Below, in pieces: positions 30,936 through 40,025 of a DNA stretch of 64,000 nt. Source of the DNA: Microbacterium atlanticum (lineage in GTDB: Bacteria > Actinomycetota > Actinomycetes > Actinomycetales > Microbacteriaceae); NCBI RefSeq assembly GCF_015277815.1, contig NZ_CP063813.1, positions 2,976,001 to 3,040,000 of the forward strand, read 5' to 3'. The notes beneath the pieces are model-generated. The model worked only from the letters and a program-made list of their open reading frames with translations. It did not search any database and was not told where the DNA came from. Each line of letters begins with the position of its first letter. Within the stretch, counting starts at the first letter, position 1. Made by a program: the position numbers and the translations under genes.

Positions 30936-31865
30936 TCACGTCTCGGACCGCTGCCGCGCCCGGCGCTCGCGCGCCTCGCGGGCGGCCTGCCGCTCGAGCT
31001 TGCGGGCGTCACGGAGCGCCTTCTCGGCGGCGCGGACGGCCCGCTGCGCCTCCCGGTAGCTCTTGTCGTCGGCGATGTCCGCGTCGTCGGGTGCGAACCA
31101 GGACTCGCGGGCGGGACGTGCGCCGGCCCCGATCGCACCGATGTAGTCCGCGACTCCCTCCAGCCCGCGCGCGAGGGCGAACGAGAACGGGTCCGACTCG
31201 TCCAGGAACGCGCCGGCCTCGATCGCCGCGCGCAGCTCCGGGTAGGCGTCCGCCGTGATGAGCGCACGGAACATCGCGTCCTCCCGGCGGGCGATCTCGT
31301 CGTCGCGCAGCCCCTGTTCCCGCTCGACCCGCGCGTACGCGGTGAGGACCGTGCCCGCCCAGCGCGCCGTCCCCGTCACCAGCAGCATCACGGCGAGGCG
31401 CTCCTCGTACGACAGCGGCGTCTCGGCGAGCGCGCTGAGGCCGGCATCCATCCAGGCGGCGCTGTTGGGCGTGGCGGGCACGCCGGAGAGTGGGATCTCG
31501 AGCACCCAGGGGTGGGCGAGGTAGTGCTGCAGCTGCTCGCGGTACAGCGCCTCGAGGCGCTCCCGCCAGCCCCCTGCGGTGCGGGTGGCCTCCGACGGCG
31601 CGCCCGTCGCCTCCTCCTGCATGAGGAGCACCAGATCGTCCTTCGCGCTGACGTACCGGTACAGCGACATCGGCGTGAACCCCAGCCGCGCCGCGACCGC
31701 CGCCATCGAGACCGCCCCCAGCCCCTCCGCGTCGGCGATCTCGACGGCCGCCTCGACGATCCGCTCCACGCTCATCTCGCGCTTCGGACCCCGCTGCGGA
31801 GTCGCCGCGACGCCCCAGGCCAAGGCGATGCCGCGCGGAAGCTCGGGCTCGGCTGCGTCGGACAT
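30936..31865 (-). CDS. TetR/AcrR regulator of the DrrAB-type exporter
   Basis: A 309-residue protein: HTH in EAAVEIADAEGLGAVSMAAVAARLGFTPMSLYRYV (about 38-72), then the TetR_C_1-type ligand domain of the tetracycline-repressor class. The C-terminal 50 residues are highly charged, a predicted coiled coil ending in RRARQRSET, absent in most relatives. The ATG follows TAGACT by six bases. It diverges from the ABC exporter, and dyads with ACTGTTTA/TAAACAGT half-sites lie between the genes, so it likely represses the exporter. Confidence 0.88.
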   Translation of the reverse strand: MSDAAEPELPRGIALAWGVAATPQRGPKREMSVERIVEAAVEIADAEGLGAVSMAAVAARLGFTPMSLYRYVSAKDDLVLLMQEEATGAPSEATRTAGGWRERLEALYREQLQHYLAHPWVLEIPLSGVPATPNSAAWMDAGLSALAETPLSYEERLAVMLLVTGTARWAGTVLTAYARVEREQGLRDDEIARREDAMFRALITADAYPELRAAIEAGAFLDESDPFSFALARGLEGVADYIGAIGAGARPARESWFAPDDADIADDKSYREAQRAVRAAEKALRDARKLERQAAREARERRARQRSET

Positions 31866-31879
31866 GCGGTCAGTCTAGG

Positions 31880-31940
31880 ACTGTTTACCTTGTACACATA
31901 GCGAGGGTGTGATAAACAGTTACCGCTATAAACAGTTTAT
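31880..31940. promoter_or_regulatory. Operator dyads between TetR and drrAB-type genes
   Basis: ACTGTTTA (31880-31887) and TAAACAGT (31913-31920) form a spaced dyad. The 13-base palindrome ATAAACAGTTTAT (31928-31940) repeats the same half-site and overlaps a possible -10 TATAAA. This is the most A/T-rich stretch in the area. Confidence 0.7.
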
Positions 31941-31961
31941 GCCGTACTCGAAAGGACTGCC

Positions 31962-32888
31962 ATGCGTTCCCCCACCGCTCCACCGGTCATCGCGGTCGAC
32001 GGACTCCGCAAGACGTTCGGTCGCCAGCGCGTGCTCGACGGCCTGTCGTTCGACGTCCAGCGAGGGGAGGTCTTCGCTCTGCTCGGCCCGAATGGGGCGG
32101 GGAAGACGACGACCATCAACATCCTGACCACCCTCGTGCGACCCGATGCCGGAACTGCAGTCGTCGCCGGCTTCGACGTGACGGCCGCACCGGAACAGGT
32201 GCAGCGTCGCATCAGCCTCACCGGGCAGGCCGCCGCGGTCGACGACGCCCTCACCGGTACCGAGAACCTCGTGATGCTCGGGCGGCTCTCCGGACTCTCA
32301 CGTCGCGCCGCGCGAGCCCGCGCCGCCGAGCTGCTGCAGCAGTTCGCACTGACGGATGCCGCCACCCGCCGCGTCGGCACCTACTCCGGCGGCATGCGCC
32401 GACGCCTCGACCTCGCGCTGAGCTTCGTCGTGGCCCCCGAGGTGCTGTTCCTGGACGAGCCCACGACGGGCCTCGACACCCGCAGCCGGCGCGAGCTGTG
32501 GGACGTCATCCGCTCGCTCGCCGACGCGGGCACGACGGTCTTCCTCACCACCCAGTACCTCGAGGAGGCCGATCAGCTGGCCGACCGCGTGGCCGTGCTC
32601 GACGGCGGACGGGTCGTCGGCAGCGGCACCGCCGCGGAGCTGAAGGCGCGGGTCGGAGGCGACGCGGTCCAGGTGCACGACGCGCAGGGCGCACTCCTGC
32701 GCGAGGTTCCCACGGACGGCTCGGTGTCGGGCCTGCGCCGGGCGCTGGACGTGCTCGACGAGTCGGGGACCCAGGGCGTCGTCACCCTGCGGCGGCCGAG
32801 CCTCGACGACGTCTTCCTCACCCTCACCTCCCCCGACGGCCGCGGCGCGGTGCGCACGACCGCCGAGACCGCCAAGGAGCTCGCATGA
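31962..32888 (+). CDS. DrrA-type ABC exporter ATPase
   Basis: A 308-residue ATPase of the daunorubicin-resistance class: Walker A GPNGAGKTT (42-50), signature YSGGMRRRLDLA (about 143), Walker B LFLDEPTTGLDTRSRRELW, and the switch histidine region replaced by LTTQYLEEAD, as is usual in this class. The C-terminal part after GSGTAAELKARVGGD is the DrrA extension ending in DDVFLTLTSPDG. Ribosome site AAAGGA before ATG. Coupled by ATGA overlap to its permease. Likely exports an amphipathic drug or a self-made compound. Confidence 0.93.
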   Translation: MRSPTAPPVIAVDGLRKTFGRQRVLDGLSFDVQRGEVFALLGPNGAGKTTTINILTTLVRPDAGTAVVAGFDVTAAPEQVQRRISLTGQAAAVDDALTGTENLVMLGRLSGLSRRAARARAAELLQQFALTDAATRRVGTYSGGMRRRLDLALSFVVAPEVLFLDEPTTGLDTRSRRELWDVIRSLADAGTTVFLTTQYLEEADQLADRVAVLDGGRVVGSGTAAELKARVGGDAVQVHDAQGALLREVPTDGSVSGLRRALDVLDESGTQGVVTLRRPSLDDVFLTLTSPDGRGAVRTTAETAKELA

Positions 32889-33682
32889 CCGCCGTCGCCC
32901 CCACCCCTGCCGTGCGCCCGCGCATCTCGGGGCTCACCGCCGAGAGCGTCTTCGTCGGTCGCAGCCTGCTGCACTCGATGCGTGACGGCGAGTCGCTGGT
33001 CATGGCGATCATGCTGCCGGTGCTGCTCATGGTGCTCTTCACGTACGTCTTCGGCGGGGCCATCGATCCCTCCGGGGGCTACGTGGACTACGTGGTGCCG
33101 GGCATCATCCTGCTGTGCGCCGGCTTCGGCGCCGCCTCCACGGCCGTGTATGTCGCCAACGACATGAAGGCGGGGATCATCGACCGCTTCCGCACCATGC
33201 CGCTGCGATCCGGCGCGGTGCTCACCGGCCACGTCGTCGCCAGCCTGCTGCGCAACCTGCTGGCCACGGGCATCGTGATCGGCGTCGCGCTGCTGGTCGG
33301 CTTCCGCCCGACGGCCGATCTCTGGGGATGGCTGGGCGCTGTCGCGCTCATCGCGCTGTACATCCTCGCGATCACCTACCTGTTCGCCGCCATCGGCCTG
33401 GCCGCCGGCAGCCCCGAGGCCGCGAACGGCTACGGGTTCATCATCCTGTTCCTGCCCTACCTGTCCAGCGCCTTCGTCCCGGTCTCGACGATGCCCGAGT
33501 GGCTGCAGTGGGCGGCGGAGAATCAGCCGGTCACGCCCATCATCGAGGCGCTGCGGAGTCTGTTGATGGGAACCCCGATGGGTGACGCGGCGTGGTGGGC
33601 GGTCGGCTGGTGCCTGGCGATCCTGATCGTCTCGTTCGCGTGGGGCGCGTGGCTCTTCCGGCGCAAGGCGGGGCGGCGCTGA
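32885..33682 (+). CDS. ABC-2 permease partner of DrrA-type ATPase
   Basis: A 265-residue membrane protein with six helices and the ABC-2 features YVDYVVPGIILLCAGFGAA, RFRTMPLRSGAVLTGHV and PEWLQWAAENQPVTPIIEALR. It forms the channel of the exporter with the overlapping ATPase gene. A GC hairpin follows the stop. Confidence 0.93.
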   Translation: MTAVAPTPAVRPRISGLTAESVFVGRSLLHSMRDGESLVMAIMLPVLLMVLFTYVFGGAIDPSGGYVDYVVPGIILLCAGFGAASTAVYVANDMKAGIIDRFRTMPLRSGAVLTGHVVASLLRNLLATGIVIGVALLVGFRPTADLWGWLGAVALIALYILAITYLFAAIGLAAGSPEAANGYGFIILFLPYLSSAFVPVSTMPEWLQWAAENQPVTPIIEALRSLLMGTPMGDAAWWAVGWCLAILIVSFAWGAWLFRRKAGRR

Positions 33683-33694
33683 GCCATCGCCGTC

Positions 33695-33717
33695 GCCGGG
33701 CCGGTCACCGGCCCGGC
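33695..33717. terminator. Bidirectional hairpin between ABC permease and ArsR gene
   Basis: Nine perfect GC-rich pairs (GCCGGGCCG with CGGCCCGGC, five-base loop), at the convergent junction and overlapping the last codons of the ArsR gene. Confidence 0.65.
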
Positions 33718-34115
33718 AGTCGCCGGAGCGCGTTCTCCAGCGCGTGCTTGGCGGATGCCGCCGCGCGGCCGACCACCTCGGCCGCGTGCGCGGCGCCGTC
33801 CGGCAGCGCAGCCGCGGCACCGTCGCCGGGTTCGGCGGCGCCGTCGTCGAGGAAGGGCACGAGCCAGTCGTCCACCTCGTCGAGCGGGCCTGCGGACAGG
33901 CTGTAGTAGCGGTGCTGCCCTTCTTCGCGCACCGACACCAGGTGGGCGTCGCGCAGCACCTTCAGGTGCTTCGAGACCGTCGGCTGGCTGGCGCCGAGCT
34001 CGGTCACGATGTGCGAGACGCTGGTGCCCCGGTCTCCGGCGGATGAGCGGTCGAGGAGGAGTCGCAGGATGTCGCGACGCGTTCTGTCCGCAATCACGTC
34101 GAAGATGTCCGCCAT
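33705..34115 (-). CDS. ArsR-family regulator
   Basis: A 136-residue winged-HTH: IADRTRRDILRLLL then SVSHIVTELGASQPTVSKHLKVLRDAHLVSVREEGQHRYYSL. No metal-binding ELCVCDL motif, so it is not a metal sensor of the classic type. The C-terminal 45 residues are Ala-rich. ATG six bases after TACTCT. It diverges from the potassium transporter gene and could control it, but no operator was recognised. Confidence 0.85.
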   Translation of the reverse strand: MADIFDVIADRTRRDILRLLLDRSSAGDRGTSVSHIVTELGASQPTVSKHLKVLRDAHLVSVREEGQHRYYSLSAGPLDEVDDWLVPFLDDGAAEPGDGAAAALPDGAAHAAEVVGRAAASAKHALENALRRLPGR

Positions 34116-34202
34116 AGGCTCAGAGTAGTCGGGACCCCTGCGGAGTACCATGAGGGCGCCCCGCCCCCGAGGGCAGGTGGCCGGCGACGCGGAGGAGTCC
34201 AG

Positions 34203-35651
34203 ATGACGGATGGCAGGCGAGGCGCCCGCGTCGCACCTCGACTCCGCCTGCGCGTCATCGGCCACGCCGTCGTGGAGTTCTTCCGCGAGCTCACCCAGCG
34301 CTCCCCCGCGCGGTTCGCGATCATCATCTTCCTCTCGCTGATCCTGGTGTTCACCGGGCTCTTCTCGCTGCCGATCGCCTCGGCGGACGGCCAGGTGACC
34401 CCCTTCGCCGACGCCTTCTTCACCGCCGTCTCGACGATCTGCGTCACCGGGCTCGCCACGGTCGACATGGCCACGCACTGGTCGCCCTTCGGTCACGTGC
34501 TGGTGTTCGTCGGCGTGCAGATCGGCGCTCTGGGCGTGCTCACGCTGGCCTCGATCCTGGGCCTGGTGATCTCGCGCCGGCTCGGGCTGCGCGCGAAGCT
34601 CATCGCCGCGAGCGACTCGAATCCGCTGCGCACCCACGGCGGGCCGGTCAACGAGAGCCAGACGGTGCAGCTGGGCCAGATCGGCAGCCTGCTGGCCACG
34701 GTCGCGCTGTCGACCCTCGTCATCGAGGCGATCATCGCGGTGCTGCTCTTCCCCGGTCTGATCCTCGCCGGCGTCCCGTGGCATGCGGCGCTCTGGGAGG
34801 CCCCGTTCTACGCGGCGATGGCGTTCACGAACACCGGGTTCACCCCCAACGCGGAGGGCCTCGAGCCGTTCCGCCACGACTACTTCTTCCTGACCGCGCT
34901 GATGGCGGGCGTCTTCCTCGGCTCGATCGGGTTCCCGGTCATCTACACGCTCCGCCGCGAGCTGTGGCACGTGCGCCGCTGGTCGCTGCACGCCAAGCTC
35001 ACCCTCATCACCACGGTGCTGCTGTTCTTCGCGGGCGGTGCGGTCTTCCTCGTCCTCGAGTACGACAACCTGCTCACGCTCGGCACCGAGGACGCGTGGG
35101 ACACCACCTTCCAGGCGTTCTTCCTGTCGGCGATGACGAGATCAGGCGGGTTCGCGATCCTCGACATCGGCGAGCTCAACCAGTCCAGCCTGCTGGTGGG
35201 ATGCATGCTCATGTTCGTCGGCGGCGGGTCGGCCTCCACCGCCGGCGGCATCAAGGTCACCACGCTGGCGGTCATCGCGCTCGCGGTCGTCTCCGAGGCG
35301 AAGGGACGCGCCTCGAACCAGGTGTTCGGACGGCGCATCCCCAGCGACGTGCTCCGGGTCGCGCTGTCCGTGGTGGCGTGGGGCGCGACCATCGTCGCCA
35401 TCTCCACGATCATCATCACGCAGATCACCAAGGCCGACCTCGGGGACGTCCTCTTCGACGTCATCTCCGGCTTCGCCACCGTCGGCCTGTCGACCGGCCT
35501 CACCGAGACGCTCCCCGATCCGGCTGTGTATGTGCTGGCGATCACGATCGTGATGGGGCGCGTTGGTACAGTGACACTCGCAGCGGCGGTGGCCGCGGCA
35601 TCCCGTTCGCAGTTGTACTCGCTGCCTGTCGAAAGGCCGATCGTTGGTTGA
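34203..35651 (+). CDS. TrkH/KtrB-type potassium channel subunit
   Basis: A 482-residue membrane protein with the four pore loops of the Trk/Ktr/HKT family: STICVTGLAT (about 79), AFTNTGFTPN (about 209), AMTRSGGFAILD (about 311) and FATVGLSTGL (about 424). Each filter has its glycine. Size and order fit KtrB. Good ribosome site GGAGGAG before ATG. The next gene, the regulatory subunit, overlaps its end by eight bases. Confidence 0.93.
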   Translation: MTDGRRGARVAPRLRLRVIGHAVVEFFRELTQRSPARFAIIIFLSLILVFTGLFSLPIASADGQVTPFADAFFTAVSTICVTGLATVDMATHWSPFGHVLVFVGVQIGALGVLTLASILGLVISRRLGLRAKLIAASDSNPLRTHGGPVNESQTVQLGQIGSLLATVALSTLVIEAIIAVLLFPGLILAGVPWHAALWEAPFYAAMAFTNTGFTPNAEGLEPFRHDYFFLTALMAGVFLGSIGFPVIYTLRRELWHVRRWSLHAKLTLITTVLLFFAGGAVFLVLEYDNLLTLGTEDAWDTTFQAFFLSAMTRSGGFAILDIGELNQSSLLVGCMLMFVGGGSASTAGGIKVTTLAVIALAVVSEAKGRASNQVFGRRIPSDVLRVALSVVAWGATIVAISTIIITQITKADLGDVLFDVISGFATVGLSTGLTETLPDPAVYVLAITIVMGRVGTVTLAAAVAAASRSQLYSLPVERPIVG

Positions 35652-36315
35652 GCGGATCAGGGGCGACGCGCCCGTGCTCGTGATCGGACTCGGTCGCTTC
35701 GGCGCCGCCTGCGCCGGGGAGCTGGACCGGCTCGACCGGGAGGTGCTCGCGATCGACGAGAGCCTCGACCTGGTGCAGAAGTGGTCCGAGCGCGTGACGC
35801 ACACCGTGCAGGCCGACGCGCGCAACATCGATGCGCTCAAGCAGATCGGCGCCCAGGACTTCCAGGTGGCCGTGGTCGCCGTCGGCTCGCTGATCGAGGC
35901 ATCCGTCCTCATCACGGCCAATCTCGTCGACCTGAAGGTGCCGCAGATCTGGGCCAAGGCGGTGTCGCAGTCGCACGGCAAGATCCTCGCGCGCGTCGGC
36001 GCCAACCACGTGATCTATCCCGAGCGGGAGGCCGGCGAGCGTGTCGCCCACCTCGTGAGCGGACGGATGCTGGACTTCATCCGGTTCGACGACGACTTCG
36101 CGCTGGCCAAGCTCTACCCGCCGAAGTTCATCCGCGGCGTGGGCCTGAACGAGTCGGGGGTGCGGACGAAGTACAACGTCACCGTCGTCGGCGTGAAGAG
36201 CCCGGGCAAGCCCTTCCGCTACGCCGAGGCGAACACCGTGGTCACCAACCACGACCTCATCATCGTGTCGGGCACGAACTCCGACATCGAGAGGTTCGCG
36301 TCGCTCGAGCGGTGA
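35644..36315 (+). CDS. KtrA/TrkA-type regulatory subunit (RCK)
   Basis: A 223-residue cytosolic RCK protein: Rossmann nucleotide site VIGLGRFGAACAGEL (about 12-26) with acidic residue in LAIDES, and a C-terminal RCK_C domain ending SGTNSDIERF. It gates the potassium channel through ATP/ADP or NAD(H) binding. A TTG start is needed; it has an AAAGG ribosome site and overlaps the channel gene, so the two are coupled. Confidence 0.93.
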   Translation: MVERIRGDAPVLVIGLGRFGAACAGELDRLDREVLAIDESLDLVQKWSERVTHTVQADARNIDALKQIGAQDFQVAVVAVGSLIEASVLITANLVDLKVPQIWAKAVSQSHGKILARVGANHVIYPEREAGERVAHLVSGRMLDFIRFDDDFALAKLYPPKFIRGVGLNESGVRTKYNVTVVGVKSPGKPFRYAEANTVVTNHDLIIVSGTNSDIERFASLER

Positions 36316-36359
36316 CCCGGCGGCGTGCGGATGTCGGCGGGGCGGAGCAGACTGACCCC

Positions 36360-36737
36360 ATGAGCGACCGAGAGAGCACCGCCGCCGACGCCGAGCGCTG
36401 GCTCGACGCGTACCGCCGCGCGTGGACGAGCAACGATCCCGACGACATCCGGGCGGCCTTCACCGACGATGCCGAGTACCGGACCGAGCCGTTCCGGGCG
36501 CCGATCAGCGGCCACGACGCGATCGTCGCCTCGTGGCTGGAGCGGCAGGACGAGCCGGGGACGTGGCAGTTCGATGCGCGCGTCGTCGGGGTGGACGGCC
36601 GCCGGGTCTTCATTCAGGGCGAGACGCGATACGCCTCCGGCACGACCTACAGCAATCTGTGGGATGTCACGCTCGCCGACGACCCACGCGCGAGCTCGTT
36701 CACCGAGTGGTGGATGGATCACGCGCGGCCGAGCTGA
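36360..36737 (+). CDS. SnoaL-like/NTF2-fold protein
   Basis: A 125-residue cone-shaped NTF2-like domain: AERWLDAYRRAWTSNDPDDIRAAFTDDAEYRTEPF and RVFIQGETRYASGTTYSNLW, with an EWWMDH end. The pocket residues do not define a reaction. ATG six bases after CAGACT. Convergent with proC, seven bases away. Function unknown. Confidence 0.8.
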   Translation: MSDRESTAADAERWLDAYRRAWTSNDPDDIRAAFTDDAEYRTEPFRAPISGHDAIVASWLERQDEPGTWQFDARVVGVDGRRVFIQGETRYASGTTYSNLWDVTLADDPRASSFTEWWMDHARPS

Positions 36738-36744
36738 CCCGGCC

Positions 36745-37590
36745 TCACCCGCCGGCGGCGAGTTCCTTCGCGCGGGCGAGCGCCGCATCGGTGGCCTCGG
36801 CGAACACCTCGTCGAGCCGGGCCTGCTGCAGCACGGCGATGGCGCGCTCGGTGGTGCCCTTGGGACTCGTGACCCGCCGGCGCAGCTCGGCCGGCTCATC
36901 GGCGGATGCCTCGAGGAGCGCGGCTGCGCCGATGAAGGTCTGCTCGGCCATGAGTCGCGCCTCCGCGCGCGCGAAGCCCTTGTCCATCGCGGCCTTCGTG
37001 AACTCCTCGACCAGGAGGAAGAAGTACGCCGGACCCGAGCCCGAGATGGTGGACAGTGCGTCGATCTGCGACTCGGGCACCTCCACGACGGTGCCGACCG
37101 TCTCGAAGACGCGCCGAGCCGTGTCCACCGCCGCGGGGTCGGCGTGATTCCCCGCCGCGAGGCCCGTCACCGCGCGGCCGACCAGTGCCGGCGTGTTGGG
37201 CATGGAGCGCAGCACCGCGACGCCGTCGCCGAGGATCTGCTCGAACGTCGCGATCGTCACGCCGGCGGCGAGGCTGACCACGACGGCTCCCGGCCGCACC
37301 GCCGGCGCGATCTCGCGCAGCAGGCCGGGCACCATCGCCGGCTTGACGCCCACGAGGATGACGTCGGCAGCGGCGGCGGCATCCGTGTTCGCCGTCTCGT
37401 GATCCTCCAGCGCGACGCTGGTCACCGCGGCGAGGCCGTCGAGCTCCGCGGCCTTGGCCCGCGAGCGGTTGGTGGCGGTCACCCCGCCGCCCGCGAGCCC
37501 GGACCGGGAGATCCCGCGGGCGATGGCGCCGCCCATCGAGCCGGCACCGAGGATCGCGATGGGAGGAAGCAGCGTGGGGCGAGAGGGCAT
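36745..37590 (-). CDS. proC: ProC, pyrroline-5-carboxylate reductase
   Basis: A 281-residue proline biosynthesis enzyme: IAILGAGSMGGAI NADPH site (about 11-23), VKPAMVPGLL, RSMPNTPALVGRAV, and the signature SGSGPAYFFLLVEEFTKAAMDKG near the C-terminus. ATG six bases after TAGGAT on the minus strand. It diverges from an ArsR-type gene. Confidence 0.95.
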   Translation of the reverse strand: MPSRPTLLPPIAILGAGSMGGAIARGISRSGLAGGGVTATNRSRAKAAELDGLAAVTSVALEDHETANTDAAAAADVILVGVKPAMVPGLLREIAPAVRPGAVVVSLAAGVTIATFEQILGDGVAVLRSMPNTPALVGRAVTGLAAGNHADPAAVDTARRVFETVGTVVEVPESQIDALSTISGSGPAYFFLLVEEFTKAAMDKGFARAEARLMAEQTFIGAAALLEASADEPAELRRRVTSPKGTTERAIAVLQQARLDEVFAEATDAALARAKELAAGG

Positions 37591-37636
37591 GGCGTCATCC
37601 TACGAGCGGCGGGGCGGGCATCCGTTTCAAAAAGCC

Positions 37637-37665
37637 TTGACTTATATAAGCCAGAACGCAATGAT
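37637..37665 (+). promoter_or_regulatory. Promoter and operator palindrome of the ArsR-SRPBCC unit
   Basis: TTGACT (37637-37642), 17 bases, AATGAT (37660-37665), then the ATG six bases further on. The perfect ten-base palindrome CTTATATAAG (37641-37650) overlaps the -35 box and is a likely ArsR operator for autorepression. Confidence 0.75.
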
Positions 37666-37671
37666 GAACCC

Positions 37672-38100
37672 ATGCACGCGCTGGACGTCCTCGGTGATCC
37701 GGTCCGGCGGCGCATCCTCGAGCTCCTCGCGGAGGGCGAGCTGAGCGCCGGCCGGATCGGCGCCGCGGTCCAGCGCGAATTCGGCATCTCCCAGCCGGCC
37801 GTGTCGCAGCACCTCCGGGTGCTGCGCGAGGCGGGTTTCGCATCCGTCCGCCCTGACGGCACCCGGCGCCTGTACGCGATCTCCCCCGCTCCGCTCGAGG
37901 ACGCGGCGGCCTGGTTCGACCCGTTCCGCCGCTTCTGGCAGCCCCACCTCGATGCCCTGGCGACGGAGCTGGCGCGCGGCCGACGCGAACGGCGACGTCG
38001 GGAGGCGGGCGCTCAGGACGGTCCGGCCGCGGGGTCCGGGGCGACGGAGCCCGCGCCCCGACCCGAGACATCAGAACCGACAACCCCGCAGGAGGAGTGA
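37672..38100 (+). CDS. ArsR-family regulator paired with SRPBCC protein
   Basis: A 142-residue winged-HTH: LGDPVRRRILELLAEGELSAG then FGISQPAVSQHLRVLREAGFASVRPDGTRRLYAIS, followed by WFDPFRRFWQPHLDAL. This is the class typically paired with AHSA1-like proteins. The C-terminal 40 residues are disordered. The next ATG is one base after its stop. It likely represses its own operon at CTTATATAAG. Confidence 0.9.
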   Translation: MHALDVLGDPVRRRILELLAEGELSAGRIGAAVQREFGISQPAVSQHLRVLREAGFASVRPDGTRRLYAISPAPLEDAAAWFDPFRRFWQPHLDALATELARGRRERRRREAGAQDGPAAGSGATEPAPRPETSEPTTPQEE

Positions 38101-38101
38101 C

Positions 38102-38779
38102 ATGGTGGACGTACAGGCGCAGGTCGCCGCGGTGACGCGCGAGATCGCAAGCGACGAGATCGACGGATTCCCGTCGCGCGTGCAGACGCTCGCGCAGACG
38201 TACCCGTCACCCATCGACGACGTCTGGGACGCCGTGACGAGCGCGGCGCGCATCGCCCGGTGGTTCCTGCCCGTCTCGGGCGACCTCGTGCTGGGCGGCA
38301 GGTACCAGTTCGAGGGGAACGCCGGGGGCGAGATCCAGGAGTGCGCAACGCCGGCGGACGGACGCGCGCACTACAAGGCGACCTGGGAGTACGGCGGCGG
38401 CGTGACGTGGCTGACCGTCCGCCTGACCGCGGAGGGGCCGGAAGCCACTCGCCTCGAACTGGAGCACGTGGCCCGCACCGACGACGTCCCGGACGGCTTC
38501 TGGGAGACGTACGGCCCCGGTGCGACGGGCGTCGGCTGGGACGGCGGACTGCTCGGCCTGTCGCTGCACCTGTCCGGCTCCGGCGACGGGCCGACGCCGG
38601 CCGAGGCCGAGGCGTGGGCGCTCTCGAACGAGGGGCGGGCCTTCTACCGCGCGGCCGCCGACGGCTGGGGAGCGGCCCATGCCGCCGACGGGACGGACGC
38701 CGAGACGGCTCGCCGGGCCGCCGACAACACCTACGCGTTCTACACCGGGCAGACCCCGGAGGCCGACGGGACGCCGTGA
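38102..38779 (+). CDS. SRPBCC (AHSA1-like) protein
   Basis: A 225-residue START/AHSA1-like domain: TYPSPIDDVWDAVTSAARIARWFLPVSGDLVLGGRYQFEGNAGG then the long C-terminal helix region. These proteins bind hydrophobic ligands; the ArsR partner implies a ligand-responsive unit. Extra 60 residues at the C-terminus carry the family's variable end. Ligand unknown. Confidence 0.88.
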   Translation: MVDVQAQVAAVTREIASDEIDGFPSRVQTLAQTYPSPIDDVWDAVTSAARIARWFLPVSGDLVLGGRYQFEGNAGGEIQECATPADGRAHYKATWEYGGGVTWLTVRLTAEGPEATRLELEHVARTDDVPDGFWETYGPGATGVGWDGGLLGLSLHLSGSGDGPTPAEAEAWALSNEGRAFYRAAADGWGAAHAADGTDAETARRAADNTYAFYTGQTPEADGTP

Positions 38780-38859
38780 GGCGCGACGCCGCTCGCGGGC
38801 CGGCGCGCCGGTGGCGGCATCCGCACCCGGAAGTCGATTGCGCGCGACGCGGGCCGGTC

Positions 38860-38865
38860 TATTCT
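38860..38865 (+). promoter_or_regulatory. -10 box of the hydrolase-LLM unit
   Basis: TATTCT, with TTGCGC 16 bases upstream (38838-38843), in the 136-base gap before the alpha/beta hydrolase gene. The implied leader is about 45 bases. The rest of the gap is GC-rich and featureless apart from one GGCATCC word. Confidence 0.5.
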
Positions 38866-38915
38866 CATGAGTGCGGGGGCGCTGAGGCTCCCGCAGGACG
38901 TGGGAGGCACCCGAC

Positions 38916-40025
38916 ATGACCCTCTTCGACGGCATCATCGCACGCCGCGTCGAGACGCCCGACCTGACCGTGAACGTGCTCGAGCGGGACGGCGACGACC
39001 CCGCGACGCCCCCCGAGCGGACGATCGTCTTCGTCCACGGCAACGTGTCGTCGTCGCTGTTCTGGCAGCCGCTGATGCTCGACCTGCCGACCGATCTCCG
39101 CGTCATCGCCATCGACCTCCGCGGCTACGGCGGCACCGAGCACGCGCCCATCGACGCCACGCGCGGGATGCGGGACTTCAGCGACGACGTGCGGGCGACC
39201 CTGACGGCGCTGGAGATCCCCACGGCCCACTTCGTCGGATGGTCGATGGGCGCCGGTGTGATCATGCAGTACGCCCTCGAGCACTCCGTGCTCAGCCTGA
39301 CGCTGGAAGCACCGATCTCGCCGTACGGCGTCGGCGGCACGCGCCCGGACGGCAGCCGCCTCACGGACGACGACGCCGGCTGCGGCGGCGGCACCGTGAA
39401 CCCGGACTTCGTGCAGCGCCTCATCGACCATGACATGAGCGACGACCCCAACTCTCCCCGCAGCGTCTTCCGCTCCGGGTACGTCGCACCCGGCTTCCAG
39501 ACCCCGCACGAGGACGTGTGGGTGGAGTCGATGCTCACCACGTCCACCGCCACGGGCAACTACCCGGGCGACTCTGTGACGAGCGAGAGCTGGCCGGGAT
39601 TCGCGGCCGGCAGGATCGGCGTGCTGAACGCGATGGCTCCCGGTCACTGCGACCTCAGCGGGATCGTCGGGCTCGACCCGAAGCCGCCGGTGCTCTGGAT
39701 CCATGGGCGCCTGGACCCGATCGTGTCGGACGCGTCCTTCTACGACTACAACAACCTCGGAAAGCTCGGCATCGTGCCGGACTGGCCGGGCGACGACATC
39801 GCGCCGCCGCAGGCCATGGTGTCGCAGACGCGGGACGTGCTGGCCCGCTACGCCGACGGCGGGGGCGAGGTCACCGAGCTCGACCTCGAGGACGTCGGCC
39901 ACACCCCGCACTTGGAGCGGCCCGCGGAGTTCCGCCATGCGCTCCTCGAGGTCATCGGATACGTCGGGCACCCCAGCGACCCGGCGCCGCCGACCGAGAC
40001 GATCATCCTCCGGTCATCCGACTGA
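38916..40025 (+). CDS. Alpha/beta hydrolase
   Basis: A 369-residue hydrolase: oxyanion VFVHGNVSSSLFW (about 38-50), nucleophile elbow VGWSMGAGVIMQY (Ser about 110), Asp in HGRLDPIVSD and catalytic histidine in EDVGHTPHLERP. A cap domain of about 100 residues lies between. Substrate unknown. Its stop shares one base with the ATG of the LLM gene (TGATG), so the two work together. Confidence 0.9.
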   Translation: MTLFDGIIARRVETPDLTVNVLERDGDDPATPPERTIVFVHGNVSSSLFWQPLMLDLPTDLRVIAIDLRGYGGTEHAPIDATRGMRDFSDDVRATLTALEIPTAHFVGWSMGAGVIMQYALEHSVLSLTLEAPISPYGVGGTRPDGSRLTDDDAGCGGGTVNPDFVQRLIDHDMSDDPNSPRSVFRSGYVAPGFQTPHEDVWVESMLTTSTATGNYPGDSVTSESWPGFAAGRIGVLNAMAPGHCDLSGIVGLDPKPPVLWIHGRLDPIVSDASFYDYNNLGKLGIVPDWPGDDIAPPQAMVSQTRDVLARYADGGGEVTELDLEDVGHTPHLERPAEFRHALLEVIGYVGHPSDPAPPTETIILRSSD